Origin: an uncultured Gammaproteobacteria bacterium
GTDB lineage: Bacteria > Pseudomonadota > Gammaproteobacteria > PS1 > Pseudothioglobaceae
NCBI GenBank assembly: GCA_913020715.1
Contig: CAJVZH010000004.1
Coordinates: 44,599 to 108,598, forward strand
Length of the DNA: 64,000 nucleotides
Direction of reading: 5' to 3'
Shown in pieces: positions 11,469 to 20,207 of the stretch; positions within the stretch are counted from its first letter, which is position 1, and each line of letters starts with the position of its first letter. The notes beneath the pieces were generated by a model. It saw only the letters and a program-made list of their open reading frames with translations. It was not told the DNA's origin and searched no databases. Made by a program: the position numbers and the translations under genes.

Positions 11469-14183
11469 TTAAGAGGCTTTCAAGACATCCACTGCCACAA
11501 TCTTATATTCCGGACATTGGGTTTCTTCGTCTGTCACACCACTAGTAACTTCGTTAATTAGCACTTCAGGGAAGTGGAACGTTGTACGAACAACACCCTT
11601 CTTCACTCGATCAGTCACTTGAACATCAAGGGTAACCTCACCACGATCCGACTTCAATGTTGCGCGATCACCCGTTGCCAGATCTTTCGCTTTTGCATCT
11701 TTCGGATTAAGCATAATCACATCTTTTGTCAAGATTTCTACATTTGACGTACGACGTGTCATCGTTGCACAGTTATAGTGCTGGAGCTCACGACTTGTAG
11801 TCAAAATAAACGGATACTTGTCTTTGTGCTGAACCAATTCTTCAGATTCTCTCCAGTCGTAGTAATGGAACTTACCCTTACCAATCTTGAATTCACCAAT
11901 GTGTAGAATTTGAGTGTCTTCGCCTTTTTTGTTGACTGGCCACTGTAGACCCATTGGGCTAGCGCTTAGGCCTTCCCAAGTTACACCTTCAAAGAAAGAA
12001 ACAACATCAGCAACTTCTTTCAACACTTCAGCCGCATCGTAATCTGGCTGATCAAAGCCTAGCGTGCGCATCATTTCAACAATGATTTGACCGTCAGTCT
12101 TACAACCTTTAAGAGGCTTAACCGCAGCATTTACTTGCTGGATTCTACGCTCAGTATTAGTAAATGTACCGCTCTTCTCAAGGAAGGTTGAGCCAGGCAG
12201 AACAACGTCAGCCATCTTCGATGTTTCCGTCATAAAGATTTCTTGCACAACAAGTAAGTCTAGGGCTTCCATACTCTTCTTCACATGATGCGTATTCGGA
12301 TCTGTCTGCACGACATCCTCCGCAAAAATCCAAAGCGCTTTCACTGAGCCATCAATCGCACCATCAAACATTTCAGGAATTTTCTTACCGTCCGTTGTTG
12401 GTGATGGTACACCAAATTTCTCTTCGTAATATTCTTGAACTTCTTTTTGATCCATCCATAAGTAGCCCGGACCATGATGAGGTTGACAACCCATGTCGGC
12501 TGCGCCTTGAACGTTGTTCTGGCCACGTAGCGGGTTAACACCAACACCTGGACGGCCTAAGTTGCCTGTCATCATTGCCAAGTTAGCAATTAGCATCACT
12601 GTCTGTGAGCCTTGAGAGTGCTCAGTAACACCAAGACCATGGAACTCCATCGCATTGTTAGCGCTAGCATAAGCAATAGCAACTGCTTTAACATCTTCCG
12701 TACTAACACCACAGATTGCAGACATAGCATCAACATCAAGCTCTCTGATTTGATCGATAAATTCAGCACCGCCTTCACAACGCTCTTCAATAAACGCCTT
12801 ATCAAGAAGGTCCGCCTCAACAATGTAGTATTGAATCATGTTGAGCAATGCAACGTTTGTGCCTGGCTTTAATTGCAAGTGGTGATCAGCCATACGAGCA
12901 AGCTCTGTTTTAACCGGGTCGATCACGATTAAGGTTGCACCTGACATCGCTTGTTGTTTAATTTTCGCACCAGTTACCGGATGTGCCGCTAATGGGTTTG
13001 CACCAATAACAATCATCAAATCCGCTAATGGAATATCCGCTGTTGAGTTTGTGCCCGCACCCGTACCGAATGCTTGTTGCATGCCCCAAGCTGTCGGCGA
13101 GTGGCAAACACGCGCACAACAGTCAATATTGTTGGTTCCGACAACTTGTCGAATCATTTTCTGGAAAAGGAAATTTTCTTCATTCGTACAACGTGCTGAA
13201 GAAATACCCGCTATCGCATCAGGACCGTGCTCGGCCTTGATTGATTCAAATTTGTCTTTAATATAACCGAATGCCTCTTCCCATGAACAAGGAACCAGCT
13301 CGCCATTTTTTCTAATCAATGGTGATGTAAGGCGGTCTTCATGATTGTAGAATTTAAAGGCATAACGACCTTTCAAACAAGTATGGCCAGCGTTAACCGC
13401 ATCTTGAGGCGCGCGAATTGACAATACCTCGTTGTTCTTAACCGCCACTTCTAGGTTGCAACCTACACCGCAGTATGAACAAATTGTACGCACTGTTTTG
13501 TCCGCTTCAACAGACTTCGATTGGAAGACATCCGAAATCGCTGAAGTTGGGCAAGTTTGCGCACAAGCGCCACATGAAACACAAGACGAATCACCGAACA
13601 ACATATCATTATCGGTAGTAATACGTGATTCAAAACCACGGCCCGTCATTGTCAATGTGAACTGGCCTTGGACTTCGTCACAAGCTCGCACACAACGCGA
13701 GCAATTAATACACTTGGACAGATCCATACGCATGTAAGCATGGCTTAAGTCTTTTTCACGATCAATGTGGTTAGCGCCTTTGGCGTAACGAATTTTTCTT
13801 ACACCAACACTGGCAGCAACGTCTTGTAGCTCGCAGTTGCCATTCACTTCACAAGTTAGGCACTCAGGTGGATGATCACTTAAGACCAGCTCAACAATGT
13901 TTCTACGCAGTGTTTTAATGCTATCAGAGTTAGTCGAAACATGCATACCCGGATTGATTGGTGTATGACATGAAGCAACCGTTCTACTAGGGCCGTCTGC
14001 GTTAAACTGAACCTCTACCGAGCAAACGCGACAAGCGCCGTAAGGCTTCAAGTTGGTATCGTCACAAAGTGTTGGAATGATTTTATCACCCAGCGCCTTG
14101 TTGGTAAATTCTAGAATTGAAGTTGAATCATCAAAAGGAAATTCAACGCCATCAATAAATACGCCTTGTGGATTATCTGACAT
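11469..14183 (-). CDS. fdsA: NAD-dependent formate dehydrogenase, molybdenum catalytic subunit
   Basis: 904 residues from the ATG at 14183; an upstream in-frame start would run into fdsB. Oxidises formate to CO2. Domains in order: a ferredoxin [2Fe-2S] site (C40, C51, C54, C72), a NuoG-like His-Cys site (H104, C108, C111, C117), two [4Fe-4S] clusters (C158-C168 and C201-C211), then the molybdopterin domain with its own cluster (C235, C238, C242, C270). The active-site residue in ARVCHSPTAWGM is cysteine (about C360), so this is not a selenoprotein. The fdsB stop is one base upstream. modABC at 38898-41402 could supply the molybdenum. Confidence 0.93.
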   Translation of the reverse strand: MSDNPQGVFIDGVEFPFDDSTSILEFTNKALGDKIIPTLCDDTNLKPYGACRVCSVEVQFNADGPSRTVASCHTPINPGMHVSTNSDSIKTLRRNIVELVLSDHPPECLTCEVNGNCELQDVAASVGVRKIRYAKGANHIDREKDLSHAYMRMDLSKCINCSRCVRACDEVQGQFTLTMTGRGFESRITTDNDMLFGDSSCVSCGACAQTCPTSAISDVFQSKSVEADKTVRTICSYCGVGCNLEVAVKNNEVLSIRAPQDAVNAGHTCLKGRYAFKFYNHEDRLTSPLIRKNGELVPCSWEEAFGYIKDKFESIKAEHGPDAIAGISSARCTNEENFLFQKMIRQVVGTNNIDCCARVCHSPTAWGMQQAFGTGAGTNSTADIPLADLMIVIGANPLAAHPVTGAKIKQQAMSGATLIVIDPVKTELARMADHHLQLKPGTNVALLNMIQYYIVEADLLDKAFIEERCEGGAEFIDQIRELDVDAMSAICGVSTEDVKAVAIAYASANNAMEFHGLGVTEHSQGSQTVMLIANLAMMTGNLGRPGVGVNPLRGQNNVQGAADMGCQPHHGPGYLWMDQKEVQEYYEEKFGVPSPTTDGKKIPEMFDGAIDGSVKALWIFAEDVVQTDPNTHHVKKSMEALDLLVVQEIFMTETSKMADVVLPGSTFLEKSGTFTNTERRIQQVNAAVKPLKGCKTDGQIIVEMMRTLGFDQPDYDAAEVLKEVADVVSFFEGVTWEGLSASPMGLQWPVNKKGEDTQILHIGEFKIGKGKFHYYDWRESEELVQHKDKYPFILTTSRELQHYNCATMTRRTSNVEILTKDVIMLNPKDAKAKDLATGDRATLKSDRGEVTLDVQVTDRVKKGVVRTTFHFPEVLINEVTSGVTDEETQCPEYKIVAVDVLKAS

Positions 14184-14184
14184 A

Positions 14185-15825
14185 TTATTTCTCCATGTAA
14201 GGTTTAAACTCATCGGCACAATGCTCGAGTAAGTTTTTAACAGGAAGAGGCAAACCGCCACCAAGAGCACATAATGAGCCCGCTTCCATTGTTTCTAATA
14301 AGTCTTGAATCAGCTCTTCTGAAAACTTCTGATTGCCTTCTATCGCCGATTGTAACATTTCTTTTCCACGAGTGGCGCCCAAACGACATGGGAAGCACTT
14401 ACCACAAGACTCGTGAGCAGTGAATTCAAACAGGTGCTTTGCATACTCTACCGCTGAAAACGATTCGGGAATACAAACGAAGCTCGCATGCCCCATTAAG
14501 AAACCACCTTCATCAAACGACTCAAAATCTAGCGTTAATGTGCGAAGAATATCAATCGGTACACAGCCGCCCAATGGGCCGCCAACTTGGATAACTTTGA
14601 TGTCATCATTAAAGCCACCGCCAATGTCATCAATAATGATGTTCATTGGTGTTGCCATATCGACTTCATAAAGCCCAGGATTGTTAAAGTAGCCGTCCAA
14701 AGAAATTAACTTGGTACCTGTTGAGCGGCCGTTACCAATTTTCTTGAATGCCTCTCCACCAAGCTTAAAAATTGCTGGCACTGCAGCCAAACTTTCAACA
14801 TTATTCACAACTGTTGGTTTTTTGTACAAACCTTCAACCGTTGGGAATGGAGGGCGAACGTCCACTTCAGCGCGTCGGCCTTCGATAGAGGCAATAAGTG
14901 CTGTCTCTTCACCACAAATGTAGGCGCCTTGACCTTCAACAACGCTCATGTCAAAGTTAAAACCAGTCCCTAGAATATTATCGCCCAATAAACCAAGTTC
15001 GCGCAATTTAGCTAGCGCATCATCGGTTGCTTTAATCGACTCTGGATACTCACCACGAATGTATAGGAAGCCCTGCTTTGAGCCAATAAGGTAACCACAA
15101 ATGGCCATTCCAAACAATACTTTAAGAGTTTGCTCTTCCAGAAGGTATCTGTCAGAGAATGCACCCGGATCACCTTCGTCAGCGTTACAAACAACGTATT
15201 TAGCGCTCGCCTCTTGTGCTTGACAAAATTCCCACTTCATACCAGTAGGGAAGCCTGCGCCACCACGACCGCGTAGGCCGGACTCTTTAAGGGTGTTGAT
15301 TAGTTCTGCTTTGTCTGCTGCAAAGCAAGTTTCTAGTAATTCCTTGAAATCATCGTATGATGAGAATATGTCATCTTCGACTAGAAATGAAGTGTCTGAA
15401 TATGACTTCATTGTGTAATCTGGACTGGTGTGATCACCGGCAATAATGGTGTCTAGTTTGTTGATATCGTCGCCAGAGTAGTTTTGGCCGTCAATATTAA
15501 ATGCACTGTTTTCGTAACACCTGCCTAGACAAATCATCTCACCGACATTTTCTGCGCCGAATTTAGCGTTTAACTTGTCAGAAACATCGCCTTGTGTGCC
15601 GCGACACAAGCAAGCACTGCCAGTACACACATAAGCTTTTTTGCTTTTAAAGTCTTCGCTAAAGAAGTCGTAAAAACTCTTGGTACTGTGGATGGTTGAA
15701 ACACCCAAGTTGTACTCGCCAGCTAACTGGTTGTCAGCTGCTTCAGTAGGGCTTGCTGCAATTTTACCAAACAAGCTGTTTTTGTCGTCTTTTTTACCCG
15801 ACAATAAACTGATATTTCTAGACAT
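14185..15825 (-). CDS. fdsB: NAD-dependent formate dehydrogenase, NADH/FMN subunit with fused thioredoxin-like [2Fe-2S] domain
   Basis: 546 residues. Passes electrons from FdsA to NAD. An N-terminal NuoE-like domain has the full ligand set C67-x4-C72 and C99-x3-C103, so it can hold a [2Fe-2S] cluster. A NuoF-like domain follows with the NADH/FMN loop RGRGGAGFPTGMKWEF near residues 189-204 and the [4Fe-4S] motif ESCGKCFPCRLGATRG with a later cysteine in SLCALGG. No separate fdsG or fdsD gene is in the operon, so the fused domain may do the work of FdsG. Nine bases after fdhD. Confidence 0.9.
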   Translation of the reverse strand: MSRNISLLSGKKDDKNSLFGKIAASPTEAADNQLAGEYNLGVSTIHSTKSFYDFFSEDFKSKKAYVCTGSACLCRGTQGDVSDKLNAKFGAENVGEMICLGRCYENSAFNIDGQNYSGDDINKLDTIIAGDHTSPDYTMKSYSDTSFLVEDDIFSSYDDFKELLETCFAADKAELINTLKESGLRGRGGAGFPTGMKWEFCQAQEASAKYVVCNADEGDPGAFSDRYLLEEQTLKVLFGMAICGYLIGSKQGFLYIRGEYPESIKATDDALAKLRELGLLGDNILGTGFNFDMSVVEGQGAYICGEETALIASIEGRRAEVDVRPPFPTVEGLYKKPTVVNNVESLAAVPAIFKLGGEAFKKIGNGRSTGTKLISLDGYFNNPGLYEVDMATPMNIIIDDIGGGFNDDIKVIQVGGPLGGCVPIDILRTLTLDFESFDEGGFLMGHASFVCIPESFSAVEYAKHLFEFTAHESCGKCFPCRLGATRGKEMLQSAIEGNQKFSEELIQDLLETMEAGSLCALGGGLPLPVKNLLEHCADEFKPYMEK

Positions 15826-15833
15826 TCAATCTC

Positions 15834-16685
15834 CTAAGACTGTTTGATGCGCCAAGCACCATTATAAATATTATATTTGTTTTTCTTGATAAAACCGATT
15901 AAAGTGATATCAAATTTCCTTGCTAAATCTAGGGCTAATGAGGTTGGCGCCCCAATTCCAGCTATCATTCCTATTCCCGCCATCAGCGTTTTTTGGATGA
16001 TATCAAAGCCCAGTCTTCCCGAACACATGACAAATTGCTCGCTTGGGTTCAGCATATCGTTACTTCTTACGTGCCCAATAAGCTTATCAAGCGCATTGTG
16101 CCTGCCCACATCTTCAGCCAAGTGCAGCAACTCACCACTAGCACTAATAAGGCCGCTAGCATGAACACCGCCAGTATTGGCAAACTGCTCTTGTCTTGCT
16201 CTTAATATATCAGGCAATTTCGTAATTAAATCAACACTCACTACAGGCATTGATTTGTCTATCTGTGGCTCATAGGCAATTTCAATTGCATTTAGCGTGC
16301 CTTTGCCACAAACCCCGCAGCTCGAACTCACCATAAAATGGCGTTGTAAATTCTTTAAATCCAGTTGATTTCCTTTGCCCAATGTAACCAGCAAAGAATT
16401 ATCAACATCGTAGAGGCCTTTGTTTGTGCCTCTTGGCGCAACACTCTCGATCGCGCTCTTGTCATTAATGACACCTTCAGAAAACAGAATGCCGGAAACC
16501 AATGAATTATCATCGCCCGGCGTCCTCATGGTGACCATTAGTGGCTCTTCAATCCACCCCCCATTTGAGAAATATCGTATGATAATCTCAAGTGGCTCTT
16601 CTATTGCGATACAGTCGCTAGCACTCCGTACGGTTGAATTCTCAACCCTGTGAATGTCGTAGTTAACTGTATCGCTAACAGTCAT
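15834..16685 (-). CDS. fdhD: Formate dehydrogenase sulfurtransferase FdhD
   Basis: 283 residues. FdhD delivers sulfur from IscS to the molybdenum cofactor of formate dehydrogenases and is needed for their activity. The functional cysteine pair is seen in SSSCGVCGKGT, and the RTPGDDNSLVSGILFSEG region and the conserved DVGRHNALDKLIG segment are present. It lies between fhs (four bases) and fdsB (eight bases), which ties maturation to the enzyme it serves. Confidence 0.92.
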   Translation of the reverse strand: MTVSDTVNYDIHRVENSTVRSASDCIAIEEPLEIIIRYFSNGGWIEEPLMVTMRTPGDDNSLVSGILFSEGVINDKSAIESVAPRGTNKGLYDVDNSLLVTLGKGNQLDLKNLQRHFMVSSSCGVCGKGTLNAIEIAYEPQIDKSMPVVSVDLITKLPDILRARQEQFANTGGVHASGLISASGELLHLAEDVGRHNALDKLIGHVRSNDMLNPSEQFVMCSGRLGFDIIQKTLMAGIGMIAGIGAPTSLALDLARKFDITLIGFIKKNKYNIYNGAWRIKQS

Positions 16686-16689
16686 AGAT

Positions 16690-18369
16690 TTAGAATAGGC
16701 CTTGTACTAGCCCTTCGCTATCTAGATGAATCTTGTCTGCTGCAGGAGATCTTGGCAGACCAGGCATTGTCATAATAGCACCACAAACAACAACAACAAA
16801 TTCCGCACCCGCTGATAATCTTACTTCACGGATTGACATTGAATGGCCAGTAGGCGCACCTAGTAATTGCGGATCTGTTGAGAATGAATATTGTGTTTTA
16901 GCAATACAAACTGGCAAATGACCGAAGCCGTTGTCCTGGTACCAAGCAAGCTTATCCCTAACAACTTTATCAGCTAAAACTTCGTCAGCGTGGTAAAGCG
17001 TCTTTGCAATTGTTTCAACTTTCTCGAATAATGGCATTTCATCGTCGTAAAGCGTCTTGAATTGAGAGGCGCCTGACTCAGCTAATGCAACAACTTTTTC
17101 AGCTAGATCGATTGCACCATCGCCACCATGCTCCCAGTGACTTGAGACACTCACGTCAACATGGAACTGCTTACAGTACTCTCTGATCACTTCAAATTCA
17201 GCTTCAGTATCTGTAACAAAGTTATTAATACCAACAACAATTGGAACACCGAACTGGCTTAAGTTGCGAATGTGTCTACCTAGGTTTACACAACCCTTAA
17301 GTAACGCTTCTGTGTTCTCTGTATTTAGATCAGCTTTAGCAACGCCACCTTGGTGCTTAAGAGCACGAATCGTAGCAACTAATACTACTGCGTCTGGCGC
17401 TAGGTCAGCCTTACGACACTTGATGTCGAAGAACTTCTCAGCACCTAAGTCAGCACCGAAGCCGGCCTCTGTTACTGTGTACTCAGACATTTTAAGCGCT
17501 GTCTTAGTAGCAATAACTGAATTACAACCGTGAGCAATGTTAGCGAATGGACCGCCGTGAATAATCGCCGGGTTGCCCTCTAATGTTTGTACGATATTTG
17601 GTCTGAAAGCGTCTTTAAGTAGCACTGTCATTGCGTGGTGAGCGTTGATCTGCTTCGCTCTTACTGGCACCATGTCACGCGTGTAAGCAACAATGATGTT
17701 GCCCAATCTTTCTTCAAGCTCTGCAAGGTTTTCAGAAAGACAGAAAATTGCCATAACTTCTGATGCAACCGTAATATCAAAGCCGTCTTCACGCGGATAG
17801 CCGTTTGTAGAGCCGCCTAAAGATGAAGTAATCGTACGAAGTGAACGATCGTTCATATCGACAACACGACGGAAAGCAACTTTTCTACTATCGATGTTTA
17901 GTGAGTTACCCCAGTAAATATGGTTGTCAATCATCGCAGACAACAAGCTGTGTGCAGATGTGATTGCGTGGAAGTCGCCTGTGAAGTGAAGATTAATATC
18001 TTCCATTGGGATTACTTGAGCGTAACCACCACCGGCAGCACCACCTTTCATACCAAAACAAGGACCTAAGCTCGGCTCACGCAAACATACTGTTGCTTGC
18101 TTGCCGATTTTGTTTAAGCCGTCTGTCAGACCAACCGAAGTTGTTGTCTTGCCTTCACCAGCTGGCGTTGGCGTTACCGCAGTAACCAAGATTAGCTTGC
18201 CATCTTCATTGCCTTGAACTGCGTCAATAGCTTTCCATGAAAGTTTGGCCTTATCATGACCAAAAGGAACTAAATCCTCTTTACCGATATTAAGTTTTGC
18301 GCCAATGTCATTAATATGCTCGCCAGTGGCTAGTCTTGCAATCTCAATATCTGATTTATATTCGCTCAT
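16690..18369 (-). CDS. fhs: Formate-tetrahydrofolate ligase
   Basis: 559 residues from the ATG at 18369, chosen because a CAGGAGA ribosome site lies just before it; an upstream ATG adds 15 unlikely residues. Interconverts formate, ATP and THF with 10-formyl-THF. Seen: the phosphate-binding [20 protein letters not shown], the [20 protein letters not shown] segment and the C-terminal PGLPRSPAA. In this context it would run toward formate plus ATP, feeding the formate dehydrogenase genes in the same operon. A long structured leader precedes it. Confidence 0.95.
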   Translation of the reverse strand: MSEYKSDIEIARLATGEHINDIGAKLNIGKEDLVPFGHDKAKLSWKAIDAVQGNEDGKLILVTAVTPTPAGEGKTTTSVGLTDGLNKIGKQATVCLREPSLGPCFGMKGGAAGGGYAQVIPMEDINLHFTGDFHAITSAHSLLSAMIDNHIYWGNSLNIDSRKVAFRRVVDMNDRSLRTITSSLGGSTNGYPREDGFDITVASEVMAIFCLSENLAELEERLGNIIVAYTRDMVPVRAKQINAHHAMTVLLKDAFRPNIVQTLEGNPAIIHGGPFANIAHGCNSVIATKTALKMSEYTVTEAGFGADLGAEKFFDIKCRKADLAPDAVVLVATIRALKHQGGVAKADLNTENTEALLKGCVNLGRHIRNLSQFGVPIVVGINNFVTDTEAEFEVIREYCKQFHVDVSVSSHWEHGGDGAIDLAEKVVALAESGASQFKTLYDDEMPLFEKVETIAKTLYHADEVLADKVVRDKLAWYQDNGFGHLPVCIAKTQYSFSTDPQLLGAPTGHSMSIREVRLSAGAEFVVVVCGAIMTMPGLPRSPAADKIHLDSEGLVQGLF

Positions 18370-18403
18370 GTATTCTCCTGAATATAGTATAAAAACAAAA
18401 ATA

Positions 18404-18473
18404 GAGAGGTACAAAAATCCATCATCACTCGGAATTGTTTACATTCCAGTGAAAATGAGCCTTCTCCCTCTCT
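18404..18473 (-). promoter_or_regulatory. candidate structured 5' leader RNA of fhs
   Basis: On the minus strand GAGAGG (18473-18468) pairs with CCTCTC (18409-18404), closing about 70 nt. Inside is a hairpin CACTGGAAT / ATTCCGAGTG (18452-18427), nine pairs with one bulged base and a seven-base loop. The closing stem ends about 20 bases before the fhs ribosome site. I compared from memory with THF, ZTP, glycine and SAM riboswitches and could not match it; whether it binds a ligand is unknown. Confidence 0.4.
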
Positions 18474-18578
18474 TAAAAAATTAACTTCTGATGCGTATTA
18501 TCTTATCTTTCAACTAAAGCAATAGTAAAAAAATTCATAACTACGTGAATTCAAATCACCGGATAGTTTAACCCGAAT

Positions 18579-18584
18579 ATTATA
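18579..18584 (-). promoter_or_regulatory. possible -10 of a promoter for fhs
   Basis: Perfect TATAAT on the minus strand in the 291-base gap between mttB and fhs. No convincing -35 at the right spacing. If used, the fhs leader would be about 200 nt and contain the structured element at 18404-18473. Confidence 0.35.
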
Positions 18585-18660
18585 CTTGGACTTTTGCAAC
18601 AACCGTTTTATTTTTGATAGTAGGTTGCTTATTACTTGTAAATGATTGCTGCAAAGATCT

Positions 18661-20187
18661 CTATATATTTGAATCCTCGAAACTACCCTTACGTTCTGCC
18701 ATATATGCAAGCAGGGCTTCGTCAATTGCCGGATCAAGTGCTGGCACTTCGTAACTGGCGAGCATTTGCTTGTATTTTTCAGCAGCGATAGCCGCTGTAT
18801 CCCGAGAGCCGTCCTCAACCCACTGCTCAAAGCTATTGTCATCCAATACGTCCGACATGTAGAACGCTGTCTTAAAGTTTTTCTCGGTGTGACTGCAACC
18901 CAAAAAGTGAGATTGAGGGCCCACTTCACGAATAGCATCCATCGCTTGGCCGTTCTCGCTCATATCGATACCTTCGACCGATACCCGCATCATGCCCGCT
19001 TGGTCGGCGTCCAAGATGAACTTCTCGTAACTCATGCACAAACCACCCTCAAGCCAACCGGCGGTATGTAGATTGAAGTTAACACTGGCATTAATTGTTG
19101 CTTGCATGGTGTTAGCCGCTTCATAACCGGCTTGTGCATCTGGCATCTTAGCGCCGTTAAAACCACCGCCACTTCTAAACGGCACACCCAATCGCCTTGC
19201 AAGCGCTCCTGAGATGTTCATCATATGGGCGGCTTCTGGCGTACCAAAAGTTGGTGCACCCGATTTCATTGACATTGCTGTAACAAAGTTGCCGTACACA
19301 ATTGGCGCGCCTGGGCGTACCAATTGTGCAAATGCCATACCCGCCATACCTTCTGCAAGACTTTGCGCAGCAACACCGGCAGCCGTCACAGGCGCCATCG
19401 CACCGGCAACAATAAATGGCGTCACAATACAAGCCTGGTTATTGCGCGCGTAAACTTTCAAGGCGCCCAACATCGTGTCATCAAAAGACATCGGTGAAGA
19501 AGCATTAATCAAACTAATTAAAACACAATTCTGATCAACAAAGTCATCGCCAAATACAATTTTGGCCATATTGACCGTATCCTCTGCGCGTTCAGCAGCA
19601 GTCACAGAGCCCATAAAAGGTTTGTCTGAATACTTGATGTGGCTATACACCATATCGAAGTGTCGTTTGTTTACTGGCAAATCGCAAGGCTCACAAATCG
19701 TGCCACCGGAATGGTGAAGGTTGTCAGACATATACGCTAATTTGACAAAATTACGAAAATCTTCAATTGTCGCATAGCGACGCCCCTCGTCAAGACTATG
19801 AACGAATGGAGGGCCATATGCAGGCACCAAAACCATATTGTCACCGCCAATAACGACGCTTCTCTCGGGATTACGCGCATGCTGGGTAAACATTTTTGGC
19901 GCATTTTCTTGAATGATCTTGCGGCACATGCCTCTTGGGAAGCGCACTCGGTCGCCATCAATATTTGCACCGGCTGCACCCAAGATATCCAACGCCTCTT
20001 GGTCCTCAGAGAAAACAATGCCGATCTCTTCTAAAATAGTATCGGCATTTTCCTCAATAATGCTTAAATCCTCATCACTTAAAATGCTGTAATGCGGGAT
20101 TTTACGTTTAATGTAGGCCGGTGCTTTCACTGTTACCGGCGCTGCAGAGTCGTCCCCGCCTCTACGCCTTCTTCTTTCTCTTGCCAT
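18661..20187 (-). CDS. MttB-superfamily methyltransferase, non-pyrrolysine (methylated amine or betaine:corrinoid)
   Basis: 508 residues, the length of MttB. Family members transfer a methyl group from a quaternary or tertiary amine to a corrinoid protein. The frame has no internal amber codon, so pyrrolysine is absent, as in MtgB-type enzymes acting on glycine betaine and similar compounds; the gene happens to end in TAG but no domain follows. The N-terminus MARERRRRRGGDD is arginine-rich. Conserved stretches include YGPPFVHSLDEGRRYAT and the glycine-rich PFRSGGGFNGAKMPDAQAG. It follows the activator gene by 20 bases in the corrinoid operon. Substrate is not deducible: glycine betaine, proline betaine, carnitine or trimethylamine are all possible. 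Confidence 0.88.
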   Translation of the reverse strand: MARERRRRRGGDDSAAPVTVKAPAYIKRKIPHYSILSDEDLSIIEENADTILEEIGIVFSEDQEALDILGAAGANIDGDRVRFPRGMCRKIIQENAPKMFTQHARNPERSVVIGGDNMVLVPAYGPPFVHSLDEGRRYATIEDFRNFVKLAYMSDNLHHSGGTICEPCDLPVNKRHFDMVYSHIKYSDKPFMGSVTAAERAEDTVNMAKIVFGDDFVDQNCVLISLINASSPMSFDDTMLGALKVYARNNQACIVTPFIVAGAMAPVTAAGVAAQSLAEGMAGMAFAQLVRPGAPIVYGNFVTAMSMKSGAPTFGTPEAAHMMNISGALARRLGVPFRSGGGFNGAKMPDAQAGYEAANTMQATINASVNFNLHTAGWLEGGLCMSYEKFILDADQAGMMRVSVEGIDMSENGQAMDAIREVGPQSHFLGCSHTEKNFKTAFYMSDVLDDNSFEQWVEDGSRDTAAIAAEKYKQMLASYEVPALDPAIDEALLAYMAERKGSFEDSNI

Positions 20188-20207
20188 GTTTTTCCCCTAT
20201 GGTATAT

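Noticed and set aside
18404..18473. Known riboswitch classes (THF, ZTP/pfl, glycine, SAM) for the fhs leader
   Set aside because: The conserved cores I remember for these classes are absent; kept only as an unassigned structured leader.
18661..18663. mttB ends in TAG, so pyrrolysine readthrough was considered
   Set aside because: The protein is already full length for MttB; readthrough would add only about 26 codons with no domain, and the internal pyrrolysine position is a sense codon.
18510..18938. Minus-strand 142-codon frame between mttB and fhs
   Set aside because: It is the +1 frame of the mttB end running into the leader; basic, low-complexity, no start signal.
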